From Tissierella sp032104385 (lineage in GTDB: Bacteria; Bacillota; Clostridia; Tissierellales; Tissierellaceae), in contig NZ_DAMCHJ010000002.1 of NCBI RefSeq assembly GCF_032104385.1, positions 186,001-250,000 on the forward strand: DNA of 64,000 nt, in the 5' to 3' direction. A program made the translations under genes and the position numbers. This document shows positions 52,744 through 62,266 of this stretch, piece after piece. Each line of letters begins with the position of its first letter. Position 1 is the first letter of the stretch. The notes beneath the pieces are model-generated. The model was given only the letters and a program-made list of their open reading frames with translations, was not told where the DNA came from and made no database searches.

Positions 52744-53184
52744 TTAATAGCCATAGAAAACTTCTATCTTGTTTTTAGAGTCCTCACTATTCCTTAATTC
52801 CTTTAATAATTGCTCAGTAAATCCGCCCAATTCATAATTATCAATCTCATTTAAATCTACCCAATCATATTCTTCAGCCTCATCATTTAAAATAACTTCC
52901 CATGAATTTGTTTTACACTTATAATCAATAAATATAAAATGCTTTCCTTCATGAAAAGTATCACTAAAAATACTCTCCTTTACACTTATTAATTCAATAT
53001 CATATATTTCTAATCCAGTTTCTTCAAGTATTTCTCTCTGTAAAGCTTCTTCCATTTTTTCACCTAGTTCAATATGTCCACCAGGAATCACATACTTATT
53101 ATTCCATTTATGTGACTTGCAAAGAAGTATTTTATTATCAGGATTAAAAATTATAGCTCCAACAGTAGGTTCAGGATATTTCAT
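52744..53184 (-). CDS. Nudix hydrolase
   Basis: 146 residues with Nudix box GHIELGEKMEEALQREILEETGL (about 36-58, all signature positions present; here GHIELGEKMEEALQREILEE). It hydrolyses nucleoside diphosphates linked to another moiety; substrate not predictable. Start MKYPEPTVGAIIF has a weak site (GAAATAG). It lies alone between the M1 gene and the repeat protein. Confidence 0.88.
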   Translation of the reverse strand: MKYPEPTVGAIIFNPDNKILLCKSHKWNNKYVIPGGHIELGEKMEEALQREILEETGLEIYDIELISVKESIFSDTFHEGKHFIFIDYKCKTNSWEVILNDEAEEYDWVDLNEIDNYELGGFTEQLLKELRNSEDSKNKIEVFYGY

Positions 53185-53292
53185 ATCTATTTCACTCCTA
53201 TATTTATTAATTCGATTTTATTATAATTCTAAAATGTATATTAAACTTAATATTCTAAAGTTCTCTATTAATAATACTTTACAGATTTCTTA

Positions 53293-53928
53293 CTATAACC
53301 TATTAAATTTCTTCAAAGATAATAAAGCCTCCAAAGTTAGAATTCCCATCCACTCAATCTTAGAAATCTTCCATTCATCTAAATAGTTATCCCATTCCCA
53401 TGTAGGTAACATTTTCTTATTTTCTTCAAGTTTAGCTATTAGGTAATCTAAGTTCTTATCTATAAATTTATTATCAATTCCAAAAAAGTTATCAGAGTTA
53501 AATTCTGTATGCTCATTCAAATTATCTATGGCATATTTAACAAGTGAAAATATATCTAATTTAGTAACGTATTCTCTATATTCATAAAGATACCCTATTA
53601 ATTCAGCTGTAGGATTCCCCCATGAATAATCAATAGCTGTCATACCTATATCATTTCTATGCTTCCACCAAGGTGCATGGGGATAGCCATTGACAGTAAC
53701 TGGAACGCTACACCAACCATTTCTTTCACTATCAAAAGTTGATTCCAGATATTCAATAGCTCTACCAAAACCCCCATCTGAATTTTGAAATTTCTCTAGC
53801 ATGTCCAATATATCATCACCATTTGAATCATTAAAATAATAATTAAATATGGCTCTCTCTAATGGTCTAGATTCTTTGTTCATATAGACCTTTATTTCAT
53901 TAAAAAGTTCTTTTGATAATTTCTGCAT
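53293..53928 (-). CDS. shortened prenyltransferase/squalene-oxidase-repeat-like protein
   Basis: 211 residues. It contains one repeat motif QNSDGGFG (about 47-54) and the segment NGYPHAPWW (about 80-88). In the family as I remember it, about 45 residues separate GGFG from the later AIEYLE...W segment; here GGFGRAIEYLESTFDSERNGW (parts: GGFGRAIEYLE, FDSERNGW) runs directly on, so an in-frame internal deletion seems likely. Otherwise an ordinary frame, with weak ribosome site. Function unknown. Confidence 0.6.
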   Translation of the reverse strand: MQKLSKELFNEIKVYMNKESRPLERAIFNYYFNDSNGDDILDMLEKFQNSDGGFGRAIEYLESTFDSERNGWCSVPVTVNGYPHAPWWKHRNDIGMTAIDYSWGNPTAELIGYLYEYREYVTKLDIFSLVKYAIDNLNEHTEFNSDNFFGIDNKFIDKNLDYLIAKLEENKKMLPTWEWDNYLDEWKISKIEWMGILTLEALLSLKKFNRL

Positions 53929-54318
53929 ATTATATTTCCCCTTGTTATCAACTGCTCTTTAACCCTAATTTAGTACTTATCAACACTAGTATTATTTAAG
54001 AGTTTATCCATATTATCATAGATATATCCGATTTCCTCTATCTATTTATTCTAGATATGATACAATTTTATTTCTTTAACATTCACCTAGGCTATACATA
54101 ATCATTCCCTACTTTTATAAAAATCAATTAAATTATGTGCTGCTTCGGAAGTCTCTATATAATTATATATTCTACTAATTTTGTTAAATCCCTTCTTTTT
54201 CAAATTAATATTTTCTAAAGCATTCAAAAAAGCATCCAACTTTTGAATCAGATACTTTTTCATTATAAACTTTAATCAAATAAAAAACATTCTGCAAAAT
54301 GTCCATTTTATATCCGTC
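53929..54318. other. 390-base gap without a convincing gene
   Basis: AT-rich DNA holding only a 53-codon minus-strand frame (next entry) and, at about 54285-54305, a weak hairpin (ACATT/AATGT) with T-run that may end the oligopeptide ABC operon. Confidence 0.6.
54102..54263 (-). CDS. possible 53-residue small protein or remnant downstream of the ABC operon
   Basis: Frame MKKYLIQKLDAFLNALENIN ... YKSRE, helical and basic, 56 bases after the OppF-like stop. No clear ribosome site, no recognised domain; may be a gene relic. Confidence 0.25.
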   Translation of the reverse strand: MKKYLIQKLDAFLNALENINLKKKGFNKISRIYNYIETSEAAHNLIDFYKSRE

Positions 54319-55113
54319 TTACAAATAGTTATCTATTCTTTCATAGGGTGAATTAGGTAATATACTTTCAAGTAGAAGCTTTGTATATGTCTGATTTGGA
54401 TTTGTCATCACCTCTTGACTAATTCCCTGCTCTATTATTTTCCCCTTATATATAACTGCTATATCGTCACTCATATATTTTGTAACACTTAAATCATGAG
54501 ATATAAATAAATAGGTTAGATTATAATCTTTCTGAATTTCCTTGAGCAAATTTAATATCTGCGCTTGTATAGATATATCTAATGCTGATACAGGCTCATC
54601 ACATATAAGTACCTCAGGCATTAATAAAAGTGCCCTAGCTATGTTCATCCTTTGACATTGACCTCCACTTAACTGTCTAGGATATCTATGCTTTAAATCT
54701 ATATCTAGGCCAACCTTCTCTAAAATTTCATCAACTTTTTCATCAGCTATTTTTTTATCAGCTACTTTGTATCTTAGCATAGGTTCTTTCAAGGAAAAAT
54801 TAAAGTCTTTTTTGGGATCAAAGGATGAATAAGGATCTTGGAAAATCATCTGAATATTTTTTCTAAATTCTTTTCTCTGCTTAATACTATATTTAGAAAT
54901 ATCCTCATCTCTATAAAGTATCCTACCTTCATTAGGCTTTGTTATACCAATTATACATCGACCTATAGTAGTCTTTCCCGAGCCCGATTCCCCTACTAAA
55001 CCTAATGTCTTACCACTTTCAAGCTCAAGACTAGCATTTGATACTACCTTATCAGTACCATATATCTTAGTTAAATTTTCAACTTTTAATATAACTTCAT
55101 TATTAATATCCAT
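54319..55113 (-). CDS. oligopeptide/nickel-type ABC transporter ATPase (OppF/DppF-like)
   Basis: 264 residues from the ATG at 55111-55113 (AAAGGAAAT upstream), 4 bases after the OppD-like stop. Walker A GESGSGKTT, ABC signature LSGGQCQRMNIARAL and Walker B LICDEPVSALD are intact; the C-terminal part is shorter than most OppF. Last gene of the six-gene operon headed by the molybdopterin enzyme. Confidence 0.92.
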   Translation of the reverse strand: MDINNEVILKVENLTKIYGTDKVVSNASLELESGKTLGLVGESGSGKTTIGRCIIGITKPNEGRILYRDEDISKYSIKQRKEFRKNIQMIFQDPYSSFDPKKDFNFSLKEPMLRYKVADKKIADEKVDEILEKVGLDIDLKHRYPRQLSGGQCQRMNIARALLLMPEVLICDEPVSALDISIQAQILNLLKEIQKDYNLTYLFISHDLSVTKYMSDDIAVIYKGKIIEQGISQEVMTNPNQTYTKLLLESILPNSPYERIDNYL

Positions 55114-55117
55114 AGCA

Positions 55118-56095
55118 TCAATTTCCTTTACCTGCATAATGGCATTGTACAAAATGCTCTTTTTCTATCTCAACTAATCTTGGAGTGTTTTTTTTGCAAT
55201 ACTCTGTCCCATAAGAACATCTTGGGGCAAAATCACAGCCCCCTTTTATATCCTTCATATCTATAACTGTACCTTGTAATGTAGGCAACAAACTATCCAT
55301 CTCCATTTCCATAGTTACTATGGACTCAAGAAGTGCCTTAGTATATGGATGAAGAGGATTATCATAAATATTTTTTACAGATGCAGATTCAACAATATTA
55401 CCTGCATACATGACATTAACCCTATCACATATATCCCATATAACTCCAAAATTATGAGTTATTATAATAATAGACATATCCAGCTTATCTCTTAGTTCTT
55501 TCAACAACTTTAATATTTGGGCTTGAATACTGACATCTAATGCTGTTGTAGGTTCATCCGCAATTAATATTTTAGGATTGCATGATATGGCCATGGCTAT
55601 AGCTGCTCTTTGTAACATTCCACCTGAAAATTGATGAGGATATTTTTTACTGTTTTTTTCCGGATCTATTATATTCATTTTATCTAATAACTCTATTGCC
55701 TTAATGTTTGCCTCTTGCTTTCTAACCTTTTCATGAATTAATATGCTATCACTTATATGTTTCTTAATAGTAAACATTGGATTAAATGCAGACATAGGAT
55801 TTTGCATAAGATAAGCTATTTCCTTACCTCTTATACTTCTCATTTCTTTATCTGTTAGTTTTTGTAATTCCTTTCCATAATAAATTATTTCTCCAGATAC
55901 TATTTTACCAGACTTCTCTACAAGTCCCATTATAGATTTAGACATTACACTTTTTCCGCAACCAGACTCTCCTACTATTCCTAGTATTTCTCTTTTATTT
56001 AAATTAAAATTAACATCCCTTACTGCCTTTACTATACCATCATCGGTGTAAAACCAAGTATTTAAATTCTTTACTTCAAGTAATTTTTCTGTCAT
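55118..56095 (-). CDS. oligopeptide/nickel-type ABC transporter ATPase (OppD/DppD-like)
   Basis: 325 residues: Walker A GESGCGKSV, signature QFSGGMLQRAAIAMAI, Walker B LIADEPTTALD and the C-terminal oligopeptide extension (about 240-325) with a cysteine cluster CDFAPRCSYGTEYCKKNTP, which in DppD-type proteins can bind an Fe-S cluster. Starts 16 bases after the permease gene. Confidence 0.93.
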   Translation of the reverse strand: MTEKLLEVKNLNTWFYTDDGIVKAVRDVNFNLNKREILGIVGESGCGKSVMSKSIMGLVEKSGKIVSGEIIYYGKELQKLTDKEMRSIRGKEIAYLMQNPMSAFNPMFTIKKHISDSILIHEKVRKQEANIKAIELLDKMNIIDPEKNSKKYPHQFSGGMLQRAAIAMAISCNPKILIADEPTTALDVSIQAQILKLLKELRDKLDMSIIIITHNFGVIWDICDRVNVMYAGNIVESASVKNIYDNPLHPYTKALLESIVTMEMEMDSLLPTLQGTVIDMKDIKGGCDFAPRCSYGTEYCKKNTPRLVEIEKEHFVQCHYAGKGN

Positions 56096-56111
56096 ATAGA
56101 TACCATCCTTT

Positions 56112-56915
56112 TTATACCATCAGCTTTTTTTCTAATTCTTCACTAATACCAAATAAAATAAGTATCGTTATAGCTAATATTGCACTGGATGAACTAACTA
56201 AAGCTGGATATACCTTAATATAAGGAAGTCCTGTCCTTATCATATTTCCCCAGGATGGAAAAGGTGGCTGTATTCCTATTCCAATAAAGCTTAAGGTTGA
56301 TTCAAATATAATAGTTGTGGCAAAATTGAATATAATTTTAGGTATTAAAGGTGGCATTAAATGTAACAATACATGATCTTTAAATATAAACCTATCTTCA
56401 ATTCCTAAAGTAGTCAGTACTTCTATAAAAGGTTCATTTTTTATCTTCAATACTAAAGTCCTTACATGTCTAAAGTATACTGGTATTTCTGCTAATGCTA
56501 TGGATACTACTATGGAATTTAGCCCAACCCCTACAATACCAGATAAAGTTAAGGCTAATATTATAGTTGGAAACGAAAACAAAACCTCCATAATCCTATT
56601 AAGTATTGATATGGCAAATCCTGACTTAGTTCCACTTATATATCCAAGGACTGAACCAATAGGAAATGCTACTATCTCAACTATAAAGGCTATAAAAAGG
56701 CTGATTCTCCCTCCAAATAATAGCCTTGAAAATATGTCACGACCTAGTTTGTCAGTACCTAATAAAAACCTCTCTGAAGGCTTTTGCCAAGTATCATCTA
56801 AATGCATTTCGTTAAAATCATAAGGTGCAATAATAAGTGCTAAAATAGCACCTAGAACAATCAGTAATAAAAGTATTATATTTATATTAAGTAAATAATT
56901 TTTAAACAACTTCAT
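56112..56915 (-). CDS. ABC transporter permease (DppC/NikC-like)
   Basis: 267 residues, six helices, with the characteristic first extracellular loop (LGTDKLGRDIFSRLLFGG, about 52-69) and the coupling loop LTTLGIEDRFIFKDHVLLHL (about 165-185). Pairs with the DppB-like permease, whose gene overlaps it by 14 bases. Confidence 0.93.
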   Translation of the reverse strand: MKLFKNYLLNINIILLLLIVLGAILALIIAPYDFNEMHLDDTWQKPSERFLLGTDKLGRDIFSRLLFGGRISLFIAFIVEIVAFPIGSVLGYISGTKSGFAISILNRIMEVLFSFPTIILALTLSGIVGVGLNSIVVSIALAEIPVYFRHVRTLVLKIKNEPFIEVLTTLGIEDRFIFKDHVLLHLMPPLIPKIIFNFATTIIFESTLSFIGIGIQPPFPSWGNMIRTGLPYIKVYPALVSSSSAILAITILILFGISEELEKKLMV

Positions 56916-57840
56916 TTCTACCTCTCAATCTTGGATCTAGAACATAATGCAAAATATCCATAACAAAATTAATGCTAGTATAAGTAAAAGTACTTAGTAA
57001 AATAATCCCCATGATTACAGGATAATCTCTTTTAAAAATTGAATCCACTGCCACTCTTCCTAAACCCGGTATATTAAATACTAGCTCTGCAATAAATGTT
57101 CCTTCTAACATCCTACCAAACATCATTCCTAAGCTTGTAGTTACTGGTATTAAGGTATTGGGCATTACCTCTAACACTATAATCCTCATATAACCCATAC
57201 CTCTTGCTCTACACATATATACATAGGGTTTTCCCAATTCCTCTATTACTAAAGCCCTTACCATTTTAGCTAAACTTAAAGAAGGCCAAAGAGAAATAAA
57301 AATAGCCGGAAGGAATAAATGTTTAGGTTGCCCCCATCCTGCTATGGGAAATATCTTTAGTTTCATAGCAAAGATAAATGCTAAGAATATAGCCAATGGT
57401 ACATCTGGTATTGCTGTTAATATAGCAGTAATAAAATTTAATAGTTTATCAAAAAATTTTCCATTTTTATAAGCTGCTAGGCATCCTAAAACTATACCTA
57501 AGATAGCCGATACCGGAAAAGCTAATATTGCTAATTTGAATGTATTTCTAAAGGCTTTGTATATCAAATCATTTACAGACTTGCCTACAAAAAAGTAGCT
57601 GTAACCAAAATCAAATTTTAATAAATCCTTTATATACAAAATATATTGCTCTAATAATGGCTTATCTAAATTGTAAATCTTTTTTATATTTTCCATTACC
57701 TTTGGTGACACATCTTTTTCGCCAAACATTAAAGCAATAGGGTCTCCTGGCATTACCCTAATAGCTAAAAATGCCAAAAGACTCATTAAGAACATAACAA
57801 TTATTAAATTAATTGCTTTTTTTCCTATATTTCTTGCCAA
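56902..57840 (-). CDS. ABC transporter permease (DppB/NikB-like)
   Basis: 312 residues, six helices; N-terminal helix and FLAIRVMPGDPIALMFGEKD typical of DppB, coupling loop CRARGMGYMRIIVLEVMPNT (about 211-230). Located 11 bases after the substrate-binding protein gene. Confidence 0.93.
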   Translation of the reverse strand: MARNIGKKAINLIIVMFLMSLLAFLAIRVMPGDPIALMFGEKDVSPKVMENIKKIYNLDKPLLEQYILYIKDLLKFDFGYSYFFVGKSVNDLIYKAFRNTFKLAILAFPVSAILGIVLGCLAAYKNGKFFDKLLNFITAILTAIPDVPLAIFLAFIFAMKLKIFPIAGWGQPKHLFLPAIFISLWPSLSLAKMVRALVIEELGKPYVYMCRARGMGYMRIIVLEVMPNTLIPVTTSLGMMFGRMLEGTFIAELVFNIPGLGRVAVDSIFKRDYPVIMGIILLSTFTYTSINFVMDILHYVLDPRLRGRNEVV

Positions 57841-57851
57841 TGCTAAAACCT

Positions 57852-59474
57852 CTATTTTACTATATTAATTGTATCGAATGTATCCATTCCTAATCCACTA
57901 ATCTTCATATCCTTAACATATGGCTTAACTAATAAATAGGCCTTACTTGAATACATTGGTACACAACCAAAATCATCCATTAGTGCTTTCTCAGCTTGTA
58001 AATATAATACTCCTCTTTCCTCTTGAGATGAAAGCTTAGCAGCCTCATTTATTGGATTATCATAGTTTGGATTGTTATAATCTGAGAAATTTCTTTTTCC
58101 ACTACTATGAAAAGCTGTATACATAATACTACGAGCATCTCCATAACTAGCTGTAGAACCAAATATATAAAATGAAACTTTTCTATCTAATAAATCTGAA
58201 AGTAAAGCTGAAAAATCTGGACTTTCAAGTTTAACTTCCCAATTTAACTCTTTCTTTAATTGCTCAGCAATATATACTGCATTGTCTTCATCCATTTGCA
58301 CATATGATAAAATAATAGGTGGTAATGGATTGTTTGCATCATATCCTGCTTCTTTTAATAATTCCCTTGCTTTCTCTGAATTATATTCTAATGGTTTAAT
58401 ATTTTTATCATATACACTAAACCCAACAGGTATAACTCCATATAAAGGATACACTGTATCCTGCATGATTTTCTTAGCCATATCATCTGGGCTTATTACT
58501 AATGATATTGCTTGTCTAACTCTTATATCCTTGAAAGGTTCATATAGATTTTGAGACATTCCTAAATAAGTAGCATCTGCTATTGGATATTCTACTAATT
58601 CTTTACTTAATTCTGCATCTTCTTTAATTAAATCTAACTGACCCCAAGGTGCTTCTATAACGTCTAATTCTCCATTTTGATACATCATCATTGCAGTTTC
58701 TTCTTCTGGTACTACTATGAATTCAAGTCTGTTAAGACCTGGTTTTCCTCTGAAATAATCTTCATGAACTACAAAAACTGTCTTCTCATCCATGCTAAAC
58801 TCTTCTAGTTTATAAGGTCCTGTACCTGCTGACATTGTTTCCCACCAGTTTTCATCCTTTCCTTCTACAGCTGCTTGCTCAATTATATACAAGGATTCTA
58901 CACTACAATATTCTGGGAAATAAATCTCTGGTTCAGTAAATTCTATTTCAAATTCATAATCATTTATAATTTTAAATCCTGCTAGCTCTTTAGTTTTGCC
59001 ATCCATAACCTCATCATATCCAACTATACTTGATAAAAATGATGAACCACCACCGCTATCTCTTGTTGGATCTATGGCATATTCAAAAGTAAACTTAACA
59101 TCAGATGCTTTTAATTCATTTCCTGAATGAAATTTAACTCCTTGCTCAAGAACAAAGTGATATACTTTTCCTCCATCTTTTGCTTCCCATGATTTTGCAA
59201 GACCTGGAATAGTTTTTCCATCTGGTGTCCTATCTGTTAGACCATTATATGATTGTCTAACCATTTCATATGAAAATATATCCTTTAGGTTTGTTGGGTC
59301 AATGCTTCCTGGTGATTTCATAACACCATATCTTAAGATTTGTTCTGCTGACTCTTCCTTAGCTGCTGTAGGTTGTTCTTGTGGTGCTTCTGCAACATCC
59401 TTTTTACCACAAGCAGTTAAAGACAATACCATGGTTAGTGCTAATAATAGTGCTAAAACTCTTTTCATGTTCAT
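57852..59474 (-). CDS. family 5 extracellular solute-binding lipoprotein
   Basis: 540 residues with lipoprotein signal (LTMVLSLTACGKK, lipid cysteine near 22) and the SBP_bac_5 fold: GLTDRTPDGKTIPGLAKSWE, GVKFHSGNELKASDVKFTFE and the ligand-domain PLYGVIPVGFSVYD. AAGGAGG precedes two ATGs. Such proteins bind peptides, nickel/metal chelates or opines; the ligand here is not readable. Being directly behind a molybdoenzyme gene and a Fur-like box, a metal complex or a reducible organic compound is possible. Confidence 0.93.
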   Translation of the reverse strand: MNMKRVLALLLALTMVLSLTACGKKDVAEAPQEQPTAAKEESAEQILRYGVMKSPGSIDPTNLKDIFSYEMVRQSYNGLTDRTPDGKTIPGLAKSWEAKDGGKVYHFVLEQGVKFHSGNELKASDVKFTFEYAIDPTRDSGGGSSFLSSIVGYDEVMDGKTKELAGFKIINDYEFEIEFTEPEIYFPEYCSVESLYIIEQAAVEGKDENWWETMSAGTGPYKLEEFSMDEKTVFVVHEDYFRGKPGLNRLEFIVVPEEETAMMMYQNGELDVIEAPWGQLDLIKEDAELSKELVEYPIADATYLGMSQNLYEPFKDIRVRQAISLVISPDDMAKKIMQDTVYPLYGVIPVGFSVYDKNIKPLEYNSEKARELLKEAGYDANNPLPPIILSYVQMDEDNAVYIAEQLKKELNWEVKLESPDFSALLSDLLDRKVSFYIFGSTASYGDARSIMYTAFHSSGKRNFSDYNNPNYDNPINEAAKLSSQEERGVLYLQAEKALMDDFGCVPMYSSKAYLLVKPYVKDMKISGLGMDTFDTINIVK

Positions 59475-59489
59475 TTTACTTCCTCCTTG

Positions 59490-61577
59490 TTATTCTTTTG
59501 TCTTTGATATATTACATGGTACAGCTTTGCAGGTTATAAATCCTGATATATCATCTCTAAAGTTGTAACCACATATTTCATTTGGATTATATTTACTCCA
59601 TCCTTCTACTTGGAAAGAACTCCCACCTCCATATGGTATATGGAGAACCCCCTCCATAATATTAGAAATCTTGGCTGGGAATACCATGGAACCAAAAGGT
59701 GTTTCAACTTTTACCTTTTCACCATCTTCTATATTAAAATGCTCTGCATCACGCTGACTAATAGCGACATTGACCTCCTTCTCTTTTATAGCAAGCTCCT
59801 CAATATTAGAACCGAAGGAATTATATCTAAATAGACTTCTTGCTCCAGTAGTAAGTAAAAATTTATATTTTTCTTCTTTATATCCTAACTCATAAGGGTC
59901 TATATACACTGGTAATCCTTCATATCCATACTTTTCTAATATAGTAGATTTTATTTCAAACTTACCTGTTGGAGTTGGAAATCCCTTTTCACCATCTTTT
60001 CTTAAATGTCCTGTTTCATATTTTTTATATTTTACTTCTGGTTCTTTTCTTTTTACTCCATAAAGATTTTCCTTTATACCTTTTAATGTGTCCTTATCAT
60101 CTTTAAAAGCCATTTCTAAGATTTCTCTGTCAGTCTTTGGAAAAAGATGTCCAAAACCAAGTTTGTCAGCTATAGATTGAAGAATAAATATATCATTTTT
60201 AGCCTCACCTACTGGCTCTATAATCTTCTCCCTTAGCCTTATACTATCTGGATAATAACAATAGGAAGTATTTTCGTAATAAGTTGTAGCAGGTAAAACT
60301 ACATCAGCCCACTTACATTCTTCATTCATAAACCTATCTATTACTACTAAAAAATCTAACTTTTTATAAACTGATTTCCAAATATCTTTATTTGGATAGG
60401 ATAATATAGGAGAGCCTCCTAAAGTAAGCAGACCCTTTACAGGATAAGGATTATCCTCCAATACAGCCTTTGGAAATTCAACAAATTGACCACGACCGCA
60501 TAGTGCTGAAAATACAGGATATTCTTTTGCCCCTACCGGTATATTATCTATATTAAATTCATACTCTGTTGCCTGTTCTGCTGGATACCTATCTATGTGA
60601 AGTCCACCTTTTACATCTAGTTTACCTCCCAGTGCCCATAAGCAATAAATGGCTCTAGTGTTTTGTACTGCACTAGGTTGATATTCTAGGCCGGTATAAA
60701 ATATAACAGAAGCTTTTTCTGTACTACAAAATATATCCGTTATTTCCTTTATTAATTCTATTTCTATTCCACAACATTTTGAAAGATATTCTAAGGTTAA
60801 GGAATTTAAGTACACTATTAAGTCTTCAAAACCATATGTATACTCATGAGCAAATTTCTTATCGTATCTTTCACTATTGATTATTAACTTTAACATTGCC
60901 AATATAAGAGCACCATCGGTACCTGGCTTAATGGATACCCAAATATCTGATACTTCGGCAGTCTCGTTCTTTAATGGGTCAATAGTAATTATCTTTGCTC
61001 CTCGCTTCTTAGCATTTAATACCTTCCTAAACTGCCCTATCCCTGAATCCGTCTTAGGGTTTGTTCCCCAAGCCAATACTACATCACTATTATCTATATC
61101 AGATGTAAATGCCCTACTATATAGTCCAGTTGTAGTAACAGGAGCTAAAATTCTTGAAGCTACATAACAAATTGAACCACTGCTCATATCATTAGGTGAA
61201 CCAATATGTCCAAAATAATCTATATAAAAATCATTTAAGGAATCTTCTAAAGAACCTCCTCCCATATAACTTGCCAATGCTTTAGAACCATATATAGAAA
61301 TTATTTTATTAAAGTTTTCACCAACTATATCAATAGCCTCTTCCCATGTGGCTTCTCTAAAGGAAACAGTTCCCTTCCTCTCAGTTCTTATCAAAGGCTT
61401 TTTTATACGTCTATCTGAATATACAATATGTGGTGCAACCTTCCCCCTAGGACATAAGTTACCATGAGGTGAGTCTTTATCTGGTAAAACATCTATTATT
61501 ATGTTGTTTTCCAATACAACGACTACATGACAATTATATGGACATATTCCACATATACCTTTCTTTTTTGTTTGCAA
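59490..61577 (-). CDS. molybdopterin-dependent oxidoreductase
   Basis: 695 residues. Fe-S domain: Cys9, Cys12, Cys16 and Cys42 (CGICPYNC, LCPRG), then the bis-MGD domains with SSGSICYV where Cys137 is the likely Mo/W ligand, VVLAWGTNPKTDSGIGQF, LGGSPILSYPN, and a C-terminal dinucleotide domain with FRYNSFGSNIEE, AISQRDAEHFNIEDGEKV-type turns. No twin-arginine signal, so cytoplasmic. No partner iron-sulfur or anchor subunit nearby. Start is TTG at 61575-61577 (AGGAGATG upstream). Resembles formate dehydrogenase/thiosulfate-reductase-like enzymes; substrate unknown. Confidence 0.9.
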   Translation of the reverse strand: MQTKKKGICGICPYNCHVVVVLENNIIIDVLPDKDSPHGNLCPRGKVAPHIVYSDRRIKKPLIRTERKGTVSFREATWEEAIDIVGENFNKIISIYGSKALASYMGGGSLEDSLNDFYIDYFGHIGSPNDMSSGSICYVASRILAPVTTTGLYSRAFTSDIDNSDVVLAWGTNPKTDSGIGQFRKVLNAKKRGAKIITIDPLKNETAEVSDIWVSIKPGTDGALILAMLKLIINSERYDKKFAHEYTYGFEDLIVYLNSLTLEYLSKCCGIEIELIKEITDIFCSTEKASVIFYTGLEYQPSAVQNTRAIYCLWALGGKLDVKGGLHIDRYPAEQATEYEFNIDNIPVGAKEYPVFSALCGRGQFVEFPKAVLEDNPYPVKGLLTLGGSPILSYPNKDIWKSVYKKLDFLVVIDRFMNEECKWADVVLPATTYYENTSYCYYPDSIRLREKIIEPVGEAKNDIFILQSIADKLGFGHLFPKTDREILEMAFKDDKDTLKGIKENLYGVKRKEPEVKYKKYETGHLRKDGEKGFPTPTGKFEIKSTILEKYGYEGLPVYIDPYELGYKEEKYKFLLTTGARSLFRYNSFGSNIEELAIKEKEVNVAISQRDAEHFNIEDGEKVKVETPFGSMVFPAKISNIMEGVLHIPYGGGSSFQVEGWSKYNPNEICGYNFRDDISGFITCKAVPCNISKTKE

Positions 61578-61684
61578 TTTTTCATCTCCTCATACACAGA
61601 TATATTCTCTTGAAATATTAATCAGTGAATATTTTATCATAGGCATGTCCAATTACAATGGTTTTGAATATTGTATTTTTTAAT

Positions 61685-61699
61685 TGATAATCATTATCT
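61685..61699 (-). promoter_or_regulatory. Fur-box-like site upstream of the molybdoenzyme operon
   Basis: TGATAATCATTATCT agrees with the Bacillus 7-1-7 Fur consensus TGATAATNATTATCA at all but the last base. It overlaps the -10 of the predicted promoter, a position where bound Fur would repress. Confidence 0.65.
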
Positions 61700-61720
61700 A
61701 TTTATAAAATTTATAGTAAA
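61693..61720 (-). promoter_or_regulatory. predicted promoter of the molybdoenzyme-ABC operon
   Basis: Minus-strand TTTACT (61715-61720), 16-base spacer, GATAAT (61693-61698). Leader to the TTG start is about 100 bases. Confidence 0.45.
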
Positions 61721-61725
61721 TAAAA

Positions 61726-61763
61726 AACTATTTCTTTAGGGTTTCATTTCTAAAGAAACAGTT
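61726..61763 (-). terminator. terminator of the YqfO/Nudix unit
   Basis: Minus strand AACTGTTTCTTTAG, 10-base loop, CTAAAGAAATAGTT (one mismatch) then TTTTATTT. It separates the upstream genes from the molybdoenzyme promoter. Confidence 0.6.
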
Positions 61764-61886
61764 CTATCAAATGTATAGCAAACATGCACACTGTTTGTAA
61801 TCCACATATCAGCACATAAAAGATTACCTATTAAAATTTTCAACTATCTTATATTAAAGTACCTAATTCCTAAAACTATTTTTTTC

Positions 61887-62219
61887 TTATTCAAATAAAC
61901 CATTCATAATTGGAATTATATTAAATAATGGTTCTTCATAGGGATGAATTTTTCTAATAGCTCCAATTGCATCTTTAACATATTCTATTTTACATCTTAC
62001 TTCAACCTTACATTCCTCCCCTTCACAGATCTCTCCTACTTGCCCATTATAGGGATTGGCTCCTTCTAATGGTTTCCAATATCCTTTAACATTAGTTATA
62101 GACATACAGTTATCATAATCTCCTACTCTACAAGCATTTGCTTTATTCAGCTCATCTCTTAACTCTATAACATATTCCTCTGGAATATAGATTTCAATTT
62201 TTACCTCTTTAATTTCCAT
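61887..62219 (-). CDS. YqfO/CutA-like (NIF3 insert domain) protein
   Basis: 110 residues corresponding to the stand-alone version of the CutA-like domain inserted in NIF3/YqfO proteins: KIEIYIPEEYVIELRDELNK, NACRVGDYDNCMSITNVKGYW and HPYEEPLFNIIPI. It has several cysteines (in GEICEGEEC) that could bind metal; the exact role is not known. About 50 bases after a Nudix gene, possibly co-transcribed. Confidence 0.85.
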   Translation of the reverse strand: MEIKEVKIEIYIPEEYVIELRDELNKANACRVGDYDNCMSITNVKGYWKPLEGANPYNGQVGEICEGEECKVEVRCKIEYVKDAIGAIRKIHPYEEPLFNIIPIMNGLFE

Positions 62220-62266
62220 AGTTTTATTTACTCCTTTTTTTATTTAACTTTTATTTTTGCTATGAA

